Assembly (NCBI RefSeq): GCF_019799925.1
Contig: NZ_JABGCG010000013.1
Location: 62,001 to 126,000 of the forward strand
Direction: 5' to 3'
DNA: 64,000 nucleotides
DNA from: Blastococcus sp. CPCC 205250
GTDB lineage: Bacteria; Actinomycetota; Actinomycetes; Mycobacteriales; Geodermatophilaceae
Under the pieces are notes generated by a model that worked only from the letters and a program-made list of their open reading frames with translations, did not search any database and was not told the origin of the DNA. Positions 34,672 to 42,423 of the stretch are shown one piece after another. Numbering within the stretch: the first letter of the stretch is position 1; the number at the start of each line of letters is the position of its first letter. The position numbers and the translations under genes were made by a program.

Positions 34672-35532
34672 GTGTCCCGCTTCGGTCCCGTGCTCACCGC
34701 GATCGTCACCCCCTTCGACGACGACGGACGTGTCGACGAGGAGGCGTTCGTCGCCCTCCACCGCCACGTCGTCGCGAACGGCTCGGACGGCATCGTGGCG
34801 TGCGGGAGCACCGGCGAGGCGGCGACCCTGTCGGCGGCCGAGCACCTGCGGGTGATCGAGCTCGCCGTCAGCGAGAGGCCCGCGGGGTCCCAGGTCATCG
34901 CCGGCACCGGTTCCAACGACACCCGGCACGCCTGCGAGATGACCGCGCGCGCCACGGACCTGGGCGTCGACGGGGTCCTCAGCGTGACGCCGTACTACAA
35001 CAAGCCCAACCGCCGCGGCCTGCTCGCCCACTACGCCGAGGTCGCGCGCAGCACCGACAAGCCGGTGCTGCTCTACAACATCCCGTCGCGGTCGGTCATC
35101 GACGTCCCCAACGACCTGCTCGCCGAGATCGGCGCCAGCGCGGACAACATCGTCGGCGTCAAGCAGGCCAACGACGACAACCTCGCCCCGATCGACGGGC
35201 TCGACCTCTACGCGGGCAACGACGACTCGTTCGCGCGGGCGCTGGACGCCGGCGCCGTGGGCGGCATCCTCGTCGCCAGCCACCTCGTCGGGCCGCAGAT
35301 GCGCCGCATGGTCACCGAGCCGGAGCGGCGGGCGGAGATCGACGCGTCGCTGCGGGACGTCTACGCGGCGCTGGGCGTGACCACCAACCCGATCGGCATC
35401 AAGAAGGCACTGGCCCTGATGGGCGCCTGCTCGCCCCGGCTGCGCCTGCCCCTCGTCGAGGCCGACGAGGCCGAGACCGCCGTCATCCGCGCGATGCTCG
35501 AGCGCCACGGGCTCGTCCAGCCGGCCGCCTGA
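34672..35532 (+). CDS. dapA: 4-hydroxy-tetrahydrodipicolinate synthase
   Basis: This 286-aa TIM-barrel aldolase condenses pyruvate with aspartate semialdehyde, the first committed step to diaminopimelate and lysine. Motifs: VACGSTGEAATLS (pyruvate-binding loop), VTPYYNKPN with the catalytic Tyr, NIPSRS, and VGVKQAND with the Schiff-base Lys. The first motif residue is Ser, where many members have Thr (TTGE). The start is GTG 34672 with TAGCCT 7 nt upstream, so leaderless; the frame stays open far upstream but without coding content. dapA is outside a lysine operon here. It converges on the ABC1-kinase gene. Confidence 0.93.
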   Translation: MSRFGPVLTAIVTPFDDDGRVDEEAFVALHRHVVANGSDGIVACGSTGEAATLSAAEHLRVIELAVSERPAGSQVIAGTGSNDTRHACEMTARATDLGVDGVLSVTPYYNKPNRRGLLAHYAEVARSTDKPVLLYNIPSRSVIDVPNDLLAEIGASADNIVGVKQANDDNLAPIDGLDLYAGNDDSFARALDAGAVGGILVASHLVGPQMRRMVTEPERRAEIDASLRDVYAALGVTTNPIGIKKALALMGACSPRLRLPLVEADEAETAVIRAMLERHGLVQPAA

Positions 35533-35556
35533 CGCCCCCGACCGGTCAGGGGCCGG

Positions 35557-36879
35557 TCAGGCGGTGAAGCCGGGCAGCCACTGCTCGAGCACCGCGCGGA
35601 AGTCCCCGGCGGCGTCGAGCTGGCAGAGCACGCCGATCGAGCCGATCGTCACCCGGTGGATGAGCAGGTACGCCGGGGGGAGGTTGAGCTGGCGGCCCAG
35701 CCGGCTGGCCTCGTTGCGCGGATCGGCCACCCGGGCGGCCTGCTCCTGCATCCAGGCGCGGGTGAAGTGGAAGTGGCCGTGTTCGATGGGCGCCAGCAGC
35801 GGCCGCAGGTAGTCGAGGACCCCCTCGGGGTCCACCTCGATGCCGGCCCGGATGAAGCCCTCCGCGCGCAGGTCGACGAGCACGTCCTCCGCCCGGCCCG
35901 CCAGCGCCCAGCGCAGCAGCCGGCCGATCGGCTCGGGGTGCCCGTCGGGCAGCCGGGCCGTCGCACCGAAGTCGATGACCCCCAGCCGCCCGTCGCGGGT
36001 GAGCCGGAAGTTGCCCGGGTGGGGGTCGGCGTGCAGCAGCCCCGCCCGCTGCGGACCGGAGAAGTGCAGCTGCGCCATGAGCAGCCCGGCGCGGTCGCGC
36101 TGCTGGCGCGAGCCGTCCGCGATGATCTTCGACAGCGGGATGCCGTCGAGCCACTCGGAGACGATGACCTTCGGCGCGCTGGCCACCACGCGCGGCACCA
36201 CGATCTCCGGGTCGCCGACGTAGGCCGCGGCCATCTGCCGCTGGGAGTCGGCCTCGAGTCCGTAGTCCAGCTCCTCGATGACGCGCGCCTTGAGCTCGGC
36301 GATGAGCGGCTTGACGTCCATGCCGGGGAACAGCGCGGCGAACAGGCGGGCGAAGCGCGCGAGCTGGTTGAGGTCGGCCATGAGCGCCGTCGCCGCACCG
36401 GGGTACTGGATCTTGACCGCGACGTCGCGGCCGTCCCGCCAGGTCGCCCGGTGCACCTGGCCGATGCTCGCCGCCGCCGCGGGCTGGTCGTCGAAGTGCC
36501 GGAAGCGCTCGCGCCACCTGCCACCCAGCTGCTGGGCGAGCACCGCGTGCACGGTGCGCACCGGCATGGGCGGCGCCTCCTCCTGCAGCTTGACCAGCGC
36601 CTCGCGGTAGGGGGCGGCGACCTCCTCGGGCACCGCGGCCTCGAACACCGACAGTGTCTGGCCGAGCTTCATCGCCCCGCCCTTGAGCTGGCCCAGCACG
36701 GCGAACAGCTGCTCGGCGGTGCGCTGCTGCAACTCGGCGCTGACCGCCTCGGAGGACTGGCCGGACAGTCGCTTCCCGATGCCCAGCGTGGCGCGACCAG
36801 CAGCGCCGAGGGGGAGGGAGGCCAGGCGGGCGGTCCGTGCCACCGAGCCCTTGGGGATCGGCCGCTCGCTGTCGGGCAC
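35557..36879 (-). CDS. ABC1/UbiB-type atypical kinase family protein
   Basis: This 440-aa protein of the AarF/ABC1/UbiB family has the signature KLGQ (GGAMKLGQTLSVFE), the alanine-rich ATP loop AAASIGQVH, VAVKIQYPG, and VIDFGATARL as the DFG-like metal motif. Family members are ATPases or atypical kinases linked to quinone or isoprenoid lipid metabolism. GTG 36879 has GAGGAGG 5-6 bp upstream; an upstream GTG at 36909 is less likely. It lies 26 bp downstream of the E1-like gene on the same strand. In mycobacteria the homologue is Rv3197, also next to whiB7. Confidence 0.9.
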   Translation of the reverse strand: MPDSERPIPKGSVARTARLASLPLGAAGRATLGIGKRLSGQSSEAVSAELQQRTAEQLFAVLGQLKGGAMKLGQTLSVFEAAVPEEVAAPYREALVKLQEEAPPMPVRTVHAVLAQQLGGRWRERFRHFDDQPAAAASIGQVHRATWRDGRDVAVKIQYPGAATALMADLNQLARFARLFAALFPGMDVKPLIAELKARVIEELDYGLEADSQRQMAAAYVGDPEIVVPRVVASAPKVIVSEWLDGIPLSKIIADGSRQQRDRAGLLMAQLHFSGPQRAGLLHADPHPGNFRLTRDGRLGVIDFGATARLPDGHPEPIGRLLRWALAGRAEDVLVDLRAEGFIRAGIEVDPEGVLDYLRPLLAPIEHGHFHFTRAWMQEQAARVADPRNEASRLGRQLNLPPAYLLIHRVTIGSIGVLCQLDAAGDFRAVLEQWLPGFTA

Positions 36880-36905
36880 GTGCCCTCCTCGCTGGCGCTC
36901 GTGGG

Positions 36906-38093
36906 TCACGGCGGTCGGAGATCATCGGTCGGGAGGGGGCCTGGGGCGCGCCGCTCCTGTGACCATTGTCCCTGCCCGGCGTCCACGGTGCCGAGCGCGG
37001 GTCCCAGCGGTTCGCCCGATGGGGTCCCCGCGCCCCGCCCGGACGGGTCAGGGACGTCGGGACAGCCGCAGTCCCGGTGGACGTCCCACCGCCGCAGCGC
37101 CGGCACCAGCGCGGGCGGCCGGAGTTCCACGGTGGCCCCCAGCGTCGCCGGGGCACCGCTGCCGTCGAGGTAGGCCAGGACCTGCTGGACGGCGGTCAGG
37201 GCGGTCAGCAGGCAGGTGACGGTCGCGCCGCTCGCCGGGGCCTCCCCGGCGGTGAGCTGGGCGGCCAGCGACGGCCACGAGGGGTCGGCGTCGCGGCGGT
37301 GCAGCTCGGCGCAGCGCAGGCAGCTGGTCCTCCCGGGCACGACCAGAGGACCGACGACGCCGGTCTCGCCGCGGACGGTGGCGACCAGGTGGGCGGTGCC
37401 GGCCCGCTGCCACCCGGCCACCAGCGGATCGGCCGCCGCCCAGGGGTGCGCGAGCACCACCAGGTCCGGCGTCGTCCCCTCCGGCAGCGGCCGGACGTCG
37501 GCCAGCGGGCTGGCCCGCCGCACCGCGTCGGCGGCGGCGAGGGCCCGGGGCCGGCCCTCGTCCCCGGCATCGAGCCCGCCGACCACGGCGTCCGCGGCCG
37601 AGGCGACGCCCCGGTCGCGCACGCTCACCCGGCCGACGCCGCTGGCGGCCAGCACCGCGGCCAGGGGCACGCCGACCCGCGTCGCCCCCTCGACGACCAC
37701 GGTGGCCCGGCGTCGCGCCGCCCACCGCGCGGTCCCGCCGGCCACTCCGCGGACGGCGGGCAGTTCCGCCGCGGTCCGTGCCGCGGCCGCCGGGCCGGCG
37801 TCGGCCGCGAGGAGGTCCGCGGGGTCGAGGTCGACGAGCTGGCCGGTCGTGCGCAGTCCGTCGAGCAGGCCGCTGACGGCCGCCGGGTCGAAGCCGCACG
37901 CGGCCGCGTCGGCGAGCACGGCCCGCTGCGGCCGCCGGCCGTCCAGCCCCCGCAGCAGCGCGGTCAGCTCCGCCGCCCCGGGGTGCACGACGAGCCCGTC
38001 CCCGCTGTCCACCCCGCCCACCTGGACGGCGTCGGCGGTCCGGTGCAGCAGCGGGGTGGCCGGGGGCAGCAGCGGGTGGGCGGAGTCGGACAC
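36906..38093 (-). CDS. E1-like cyclodehydratase-type protein (Rv3196-like)
   Basis: This 395-aa protein has an N-terminal winged-helix-like part (LTALLRGLDG, then LDGLRTTGQLVDLDPADLL) and a Rossmann-type region (VVVEGATRVGVPLAAVLAASG). A zinc-type pair follows, SCLRC, matched later by CGC in HRDCGCPDVP. This is the plan of the ThiF/E1-like cyclodehydratase partner proteins of azole-peptide pathways, but no YcaO gene or precursor peptide is visible. GTG 38093 is chosen, since upstream codons look non-coding. It is upstream of the ABC1 gene by 26 bp. The ATP-binding loop is atypical (GATRVG in place of GxGxxG), so catalysis is doubtful. Confidence 0.75.
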   Translation of the reverse strand: MSDSAHPLLPPATPLLHRTADAVQVGGVDSGDGLVVHPGAAELTALLRGLDGRRPQRAVLADAAACGFDPAAVSGLLDGLRTTGQLVDLDPADLLAADAGPAAAARTAAELPAVRGVAGGTARWAARRRATVVVEGATRVGVPLAAVLAASGVGRVSVRDRGVASAADAVVGGLDAGDEGRPRALAAADAVRRASPLADVRPLPEGTTPDLVVLAHPWAAADPLVAGWQRAGTAHLVATVRGETGVVGPLVVPGRTSCLRCAELHRRDADPSWPSLAAQLTAGEAPASGATVTCLLTALTAVQQVLAYLDGSGAPATLGATVELRPPALVPALRRWDVHRDCGCPDVPDPSGRGAGTPSGEPLGPALGTVDAGQGQWSQERRAPGPLPTDDLRPP

Positions 38094-38132
38094 GCGGCGG
38101 AGCCTGGCACCGCCGGCCCCGGCGCGCGGGCG

Positions 38133-38141
38133 TCGTCCACA
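38133..38141 (+). other. DnaA-box-like nonamer TCGTCCACA
   Basis: The nonamer differs from the actinobacterial box TTGTCCACA at one position and fits the Streptomyces-style degenerate box. A paired set lies at 38505-38525 on the other strand. Isolated here; likely by chance unless the cluster is functional. Confidence 0.25.
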
Positions 38142-38156
38142 GGCCCGCAGGACGCC

Positions 38157-38192
38157 GACGGCGGCGCCCCGCAGGTGCGGGGCGCCGCCGTC
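38157..38192 (-). terminator. Long perfect hairpin after DUF5679
   Basis: Seventeen complementary bases on each side (GACGGCGGCGCCCCGCA / TGCGGGGCGCCGCCGTC) are separated by only 2 nt, so the real loop is about 4 nt. It lies 24 bp downstream of the DUF5679 stop codon on the minus strand and insulates it from the E1-like gene. Confidence 0.75.
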
Positions 38193-38215
38193 GCGACCGT
38201 GCGAGGGGTCCTCCG

Positions 38216-38368
38216 TCAGGCCTTGCCGAGGATCCGGTTCATCTTGGTGCCGCAGACGGGGCAGGTGCCCTGGGCCATCCGGCGGCCGGACTCGCTGACC
38301 TTGACCTCGCCGTCGAAGTCCCGCTTCTCCTTGCACTTCACGCAGTAGCCGTTGTAGCTCTCCGCCAC
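38216..38368 (-). CDS. DUF5679 zinc-ribbon-like small protein
   Basis: This 50-aa protein begins VAESYNGYCVKCKEKRDF. Two CxxC knuckles (CVKC and CPVC), 25 or so residues apart, form a likely zinc ribbon. It resembles the DUF5679 family, found in actinobacteria and chloroflexi. The GTG at 38368 follows AGGAGGAGG, an unusually strong ribosome-binding site, so it is probably well expressed. Function unknown; a nucleic-acid or ribosome-associated role is plausible. Confidence 0.85.
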   Translation of the reverse strand: MAESYNGYCVKCKEKRDFDGEVKVSESGRRMAQGTCPVCGTKMNRILGKA

Positions 38369-38496
38369 GGTGCTCCTCCTCCTGCTGGCTCGTCCGGCAC
38401 CCGGTCCGGGGCGCCGCTGGCCGCGAACGCTACCCGCCGCCCGCCCTCCGCCCGGGCGGACCGCCGGTGTCTCCGGGCGCGCGGCCGCCGGTCTCC

Positions 38497-38525
38497 CCAC
38501 AGCCTGTGGACGACGCTGTGGACCA
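38497..38525. repeat. CCACAG palindrome with two DnaA-box-like nonamers
   Basis: A 13-bp palindrome CCACAGCCTGTGG (38497-38509) overlaps two minus-strand nonamers, TCGTCCACA (38513-38505) and TGGTCCACA (38525-38517), 12 bp apart. The 399-bp region 38369-38767 between divergent genes also holds a perfect ACACCGGTGT palindrome near 38680 and several G/C-rich inverted repeats, but no gene. Confidence 0.4.
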
Positions 38526-38754
38526 CCTGGGGAGCCCTCGGCGTGTCCCTGTGGGCGGGGGGAGGACGGCGGTCGTCCGGGAGACCTGCCTCGGCTCCCG
38601 AGTGCGGTCCCGACCTGCGCGAACACCCGTGACGGGGGTGTGGAAGCCGCACATCACAGCACGTCCCCGGGACGGGGGCACACCGGTGTCCACCGTCCGT
38701 GCGCACCTGCACCCGAGCGGGTGTCCCGGAGCGGCGACGTCCCGGTCCGGGAAC

Positions 38755-38760
38755 TACCGT
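38755..38760 (+). promoter_or_regulatory. -10 box of a leaderless transcript (M48-type protein)
   Basis: TACCGT lies 7 nt before GTG 38768. Confidence 0.5.
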
Positions 38761-38767
38761 GCACCTC

Positions 38768-39424
38768 GTGCCCGGACGCACCTCCCACTCCTCGAGCAGC
38801 CCCCGACCGGCGGACCGACCGCCGGCCGAGCGGGCGCTGTCGGCCGCGCCCCCGGCCGGGTCCGAGCTGACCGGCCGGTCCACCGGTCCGGTCGAGGTGC
38901 GCCGCAGCACCCGCCGGCGCCGCACGGTGACGGCGTACCGCGAGTCCGGACGCACCGTGGTGCTCATCCCGGCCGCCTTCACCCCGGCCGAGGAGCGCCG
39001 CTGGGTGGCGCAGATGGTGGCCAAGCTGCAGACGCGCGAGGAGCGGCGGCGCCGCTCGCTGGGCGGCGACGAGGAGCTCGTGGCCCGTGCCCTCGCGCTG
39101 TCGGCGGCGCACCTGGACGGCGTGCCCCAGCCCTCCAGCGTGCGGTGGGTGGACAACCAGCAGCGGCGCTGGGGCTCCTGCACGCCGGCCGACGCGAGCA
39201 TCCGCCTGTCGAGCCGGCTGCGGGGGATGCCGGAGTACGTCGTCGACTACGTGCTGGTGCACGAGCTGGCGCACCTCATCGAGCCCAGCCACGACGAGCG
39301 GTTCTGGGCGCTGGTGGCCCGGTACCCGCGCGCCGAGCGGGCACGGGGCTTCCTCGAGGGCGTGGAGCTGGCCCGCCACGACGCCGGCGAGGCCCTCGCG
39401 GAGGACGACGACGTCGTCCTCTGA
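38768..39424 (+). CDS. YgjP-like M48 family metallopeptidase
   Basis: This 218-aa cytoplasmic protein has the YgjP/DUF45-type zinc motif VLVHELAHLIEPSHDERFW (HExxH plus a downstream His and FW). It is preceded by the typical RWGSCTPADASIRLSSRL region. The N-terminus of about 50 residues is Pro/Ser/Ala-rich. GTG 38768 is preferred over an in-frame GTG at 38699 because TACCGT lies 7 nt upstream. Substrate and role are unknown; family members resemble SprT-type proteases. It converges on the DUF2342 gene after 18 bp. Confidence 0.88.
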   Translation: MPGRTSHSSSSPRPADRPPAERALSAAPPAGSELTGRSTGPVEVRRSTRRRRTVTAYRESGRTVVLIPAAFTPAEERRWVAQMVAKLQTREERRRRSLGGDEELVARALALSAAHLDGVPQPSSVRWVDNQQRRWGSCTPADASIRLSSRLRGMPEYVVDYVLVHELAHLIEPSHDERFWALVARYPRAERARGFLEGVELARHDAGEALAEDDDVVL

Positions 39425-39442
39425 GGGCCCCGCCCGGGGAGC

Positions 39443-40795
39443 TCAGGCGCCCGTCGTCTCCCCGCCGTCCTGCGGGTCGTCGGCCGGCGGCTCGTCGGTG
39501 AGGGCGCGCAGCTCGTCGTCCATCGCCTTGCCCTGACGCGCCACGAAGTCCAGCGGCTCGTCGAGGTCCTCGGAGGTCGGCAGCAGGTCCGGGTGCGACC
39601 AGAGCCGGTCGCGCTCGGCCGTCCCGTGCTGCTGGGCCATCGCGCCCCACACGGTGGCCGCGTCCCGCAGCCGGCGCGGGCGCAGCTGCAGGCCCACGAG
39701 CGTGGCGAAGGTCTGCTCGGCCGGACCGCCGGAGGCGCGGCGGCGGCGCATCGTCTCGGCCAGGGCGCCGTGTCCCGGCAGCCGCTCACCGGCGGCGGCG
39801 GCCACGACGGCGTCCACCCAGCCCTCGACGAGCGCGAGCAGGGTCTCCAGCCGGCGCAGCGCCATCTGCTGCTCCGGGGTCTCCTCCGGCTCCAGCATGG
39901 GCAGCAGCCGCTGCAGGCTCTCGGGGTCGTTGGGGTCGATGCCGCCCGAGCCCATGGCGTCGGTGATGCCGCGCTCGATGGCCTCGCGGTCGACCGTGAT
40001 GCCGCGCGCGTAGGCGTGGACGGCGTCGTGCAGCTGCTGGCGCAGCCACGGCACGTGCGCGAACAGCCGCAGGGAGGCGGCCTCGCGCAGCGCGAGGAAG
40101 AGCCGCACCTCGTCGGCCGGCTGGTCCAGACCCGCCGCGAACTCGGCGACGTTCTGCGGGACCAGCACCGCGGCACCGGCCGGCGCCACCGGCAGCCCGA
40201 CCTCGGTGCCGGTGAGGATCTCGCCGGCGAGCCGGCCGAAGGCCTGACCCACCTGGGCGCCGAACATCAGGCCGCCCATCTGGCCCATCATCCCGGCCAG
40301 CGGGCCGGCCATGGCCATGGCCTCCTGAGGGAGGGCGCCGGTCATGGCGGCCACGACCCGCTCCGCGAGCGGGTCGATCAGGGTGCTCCACTGCGGCAGG
40401 GTCTGCTCCACCCACTCGACCCGCGACCACGCCAGCGTGCGCTCCACGCCCGAAGGCATGTCGGTCACCTGGTCCAGCCACAGGTCGGCCAGCCGCAGCG
40501 CCTCGGCCACCGCGGTCCGCTCGCCGTCGGAGGCCGGCTGCGTGCCGGCGGCCAGTGCGCTGATCGCGCCCTGGCGGGCGAGGTCCCAGTTCACCGGGCC
40601 GCCCGACCAGTTCATGAGCTTCTGCAGCTCGGCGAACAGCGGCATCTTCGCCAGGAACTCCTGGGGCGTCCCGGCGCCCGCCGCACCGCCCCCGAAGAGG
40701 GCGCCGAGGCCGAAGGGGTCGTTGCCGCCCCCGGGCTGGTCGCGACGCTCCGGGTCGCGGTCGGGGAGGCCGAAGCCGAACGGCACGTCACTCAT
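39443..40795 (-). CDS. DUF2342 zinc-dependent metalloprotease-like protein (Rv3195-like)
   Basis: This 450-aa, mostly helical protein of the actinobacterial DUF2342 family, often annotated as a zinc-dependent metalloprotease or F420-biosynthesis-associated protein, has Gly/Met-rich stretches (GPLAGMMGQMGGLMFGAQVG) and ALREAASLRLFAHVPWLRQQL. The latter holds the His/Glu-type region. No textbook HExxH is visible; zinc ligands cannot be fixed by eye. The ATG at 40795 begins MSDVPFGFGLPDRDPERRD. It is divergent from the PDZ protease gene across the tandem-repeat array. The neighbour relation with the PDZ/S16 protease and UPF0182 matches Rv3193c-Rv3195. Confidence 0.85.
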   Translation of the reverse strand: MSDVPFGFGLPDRDPERRDQPGGGNDPFGLGALFGGGAAGAGTPQEFLAKMPLFAELQKLMNWSGGPVNWDLARQGAISALAAGTQPASDGERTAVAEALRLADLWLDQVTDMPSGVERTLAWSRVEWVEQTLPQWSTLIDPLAERVVAAMTGALPQEAMAMAGPLAGMMGQMGGLMFGAQVGQAFGRLAGEILTGTEVGLPVAPAGAAVLVPQNVAEFAAGLDQPADEVRLFLALREAASLRLFAHVPWLRQQLHDAVHAYARGITVDREAIERGITDAMGSGGIDPNDPESLQRLLPMLEPEETPEQQMALRRLETLLALVEGWVDAVVAAAAGERLPGHGALAETMRRRRASGGPAEQTFATLVGLQLRPRRLRDAATVWGAMAQQHGTAERDRLWSHPDLLPTSEDLDEPLDFVARQGKAMDDELRALTDEPPADDPQDGGETTGA

Positions 40796-40868
40796 GGCTC
40801 CACGGTAGTCGCGACGATCTCGCCGCGACCTGGGCTCGGCCGCCTTCCGCGCACAGCGGACAGGCCGC

Positions 40869-41146
40869 GGAGCAGGGGCCCGTCGCGAGACTGCGAACCA
40901 CGCGGGCTCTCGGACCCGGCCTCGGAGCAGGGGCCCGTCGCGAGCCTGCGAGCCGCGCCCGGCTCTCGGACCCGGCCTCGGAGCAGGGGCCCGTCGCGAG
41001 CGTGCGAGTGGCGGGGGGCTCGCGGACCCGGCCTCGGAGCAGGGGCCCGTCGCGAGCCTGCGAGCCACGCGGGCTCTCGGACCCGGCCTCGGAGCAGGGG
41101 CCCGTCGCGAGCGTGCGAGTGGCGGGGGGCTCCGAGGTCCTTTCTA
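40869..41146. repeat. Five-copy 55-56-bp intergenic tandem repeat
   Basis: Units start with GGAGCAGGGGCCCGTCGCGAG at 40869, 40924, 40980, 41036 and 41091, so the period is 55-56 bp. The unit interior shows two flavours: copies 1, 2 and 4 continue ...CTGCGARCC...GGCTCTCGG, while copies 3 and 5 continue ...GTGCGAGTGGCGGGGGGCTC. Copies 2+3 and 4+5 therefore look like a duplicated dimer of about 111 bp. Each unit can fold into a GC-rich stem. The array fills most of the 365-bp gap between divergent genes and ends right before the PDZ protease promoter. Frames that read through it on both strands are artefacts of the repeats. Confidence 0.9.
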
Positions 41147-41152
41147 TAAGCT
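41145..41152 (+). promoter_or_regulatory. Likely -10 region of the PDZ protease gene
   Basis: TATAAGCT, the only A/T-rich patch in the region, lies 8 nt before GTG 41161, abutting the last repeat. TAAGCT fits the TAnnnT form, so the transcript is probably leaderless. Confidence 0.5.
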
Positions 41153-41160
41153 CGCCGCTC

Positions 41161-42186
41161 GTGACCCGTCGGATCGCCGTGCTCGGAACCGGCGTGCTGC
41201 TGCTCCTGGTGCTCGGCGTCCTCGGGACGGCGGTGCCGGTGCCCTACGTCGCGCAGGTGCCGGGACCGACGCTGAACACCCTGGGCGAGGTCGACGGCGA
41301 GCCCGTCATCGCCGTCGAGGGCCGTGAGCGAAACGACGTCAGCGGCAACCTCAACCTCACGACGGTCGGCGTCAGCCGCGCCGGGCTGAGCCTGGTCGAG
41401 GCCGTCCAGGGGTGGTTCGACGACGAGGTCAGCATCGTCCCGCAGGAGTCGGTGTACCCCTCCGACCGCTCGCGGGAGGAGACCCAGCGGGCCAATCGCG
41501 AGGCCTTCCTCACCTCCGAGGAGCGGGCCGAGGCGGTGGCGCTGGACCGGCTGGGCTTCCCGGTCAAGGTCGTCGTCCGCGGGCTGTCCGGCGAGGAGTC
41601 GCCGTCGGAGGGCCTGCTGGAGGAGAACGACGCGATCGAGTCGGTGGACGGCCGGCCGACGCCCGACACCACGGCCCTCGACGAGGTCCTGGACGACGTC
41701 GAGCCCGGCGCGACGGTCACCGTCGCCTACACCCGGCTCGGCGAGCCCGGCACCGCGGAGGTCACCACGGGGCAGGCAGAGGACGCCGACCGGGCCCTGC
41801 TCGGGGTCCTGGTGGCCGACCGGCCCTCGGCGCCGTTCGACGTCGACATCCAGGTCGCCGACGTGGGCGGCCCCTCGGCCGGGCTGATGCTGACCCTCGG
41901 CATCCTCGACCTCGTCGGTGACACCGACCTGACCGAGGGCGCGGTCGTCGCCGGCACCGGCACCATCGACGGGGCCGGTGCGGTGGGCCCGATCGGCGGC
42001 ATCCAGCTGAAGATGGTCTCCGCCCGCGAGATCGGCGCCGAGCTGTTCCTGGTCCCCGCCGACAACTGCGAGGAGGCCCTCGAGGCCCCGCAGCCGGGAC
42101 TGGTCCTGGCCCGCGTCGCCGACCTCGACGACGCCCTGGACGCCCTGGCCGACCACCGCGCCGGCCGCACCCCCGAGGGCTGCTGA
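41161..42186 (+). CDS. Membrane-anchored PDZ / Lon-type (S16) serine protease
   Basis: This 341-aa protein has one N-terminal TM helix (VLGTGVLLLLVLGVLGTAV), a PDZ domain in the middle (LLEENDAIESVDGRPTP) and a Lon-type proteolytic domain. The catalytic Ser is in GGPSAGLMLTLG and the Lys in IQLKMVSAREIGA. Two Cys lie near the end (DNCEEAL and the terminal GC). Homologues (YlbL, mycobacterial Rv3194c) act at the outer face of the membrane. The start is GTG 41161 with TATAAGCT just upstream; frames extending into the repeat array are not real. It is followed by the UPF0182 gene. Confidence 0.93.
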   Translation: MTRRIAVLGTGVLLLLVLGVLGTAVPVPYVAQVPGPTLNTLGEVDGEPVIAVEGRERNDVSGNLNLTTVGVSRAGLSLVEAVQGWFDDEVSIVPQESVYPSDRSREETQRANREAFLTSEERAEAVALDRLGFPVKVVVRGLSGEESPSEGLLEENDAIESVDGRPTPDTTALDEVLDDVEPGATVTVAYTRLGEPGTAEVTTGQAEDADRALLGVLVADRPSAPFDVDIQVADVGGPSAGLMLTLGILDLVGDTDLTEGAVVAGTGTIDGAGAVGPIGGIQLKMVSAREIGAELFLVPADNCEEALEAPQPGLVLARVADLDDALDALADHRAGRTPEGC

Positions 42187-42357
42187 CGGTGCCTCCCGCC
42201 GGTGCCGCCCCCCTGCGGTCTCCCGTGGGGGAAGCTGGGGCGCGGCTGGGAACCCGGGGCGTGCCCGTGCGTTGTCCTGGGTTGACCGGGCCGGCGCCGG
42301 GTCGCTCGACCGGGTCCCGACGCCGCTCCGGCCGCCCGCGGTCGAACGCCTGACTCT

Positions 42358-42395
42358 GCGGGACGTCCGGTGGCCCCTGCCACCGGAGGTCCCGC
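42358..42395 (+). terminator. Hairpin in the leader of the UPF0182 gene
   Basis: The stem GCGGGAC-g-TCCGGTGGC pairs with GCCACCGGA-g-GTCCCGC, 16 pairs with one mismatch and a CCCT loop. It may end the protease transcript or be a structured 5' UTR element; the UPF0182 start is only 28 bp further. The rest of 42187-42423 shows no gene. Confidence 0.5.
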
Positions 42396-42423
42396 GCACC
42401 ACCGCAACTGAAGGAGACCGCTC

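Noticed and set aside
38497..38525. Chromosomal replication origin
   Set aside because: Only two or three DnaA-box-like sites and no dnaA, dnaN, parAB or AT-rich unwinding region nearby.
40869..41146. CRISPR array
   Set aside because: Units are directly contiguous with no unique spacers and a period of 55-56 bp; no cas genes are present.
41002..41160. N-terminal extension of the PDZ protease into the repeat array
   Set aside because: The extension translates the 55-bp repeats; a TATAAGCT box just upstream of GTG 41161 and the TM helix near that start support the shorter form.
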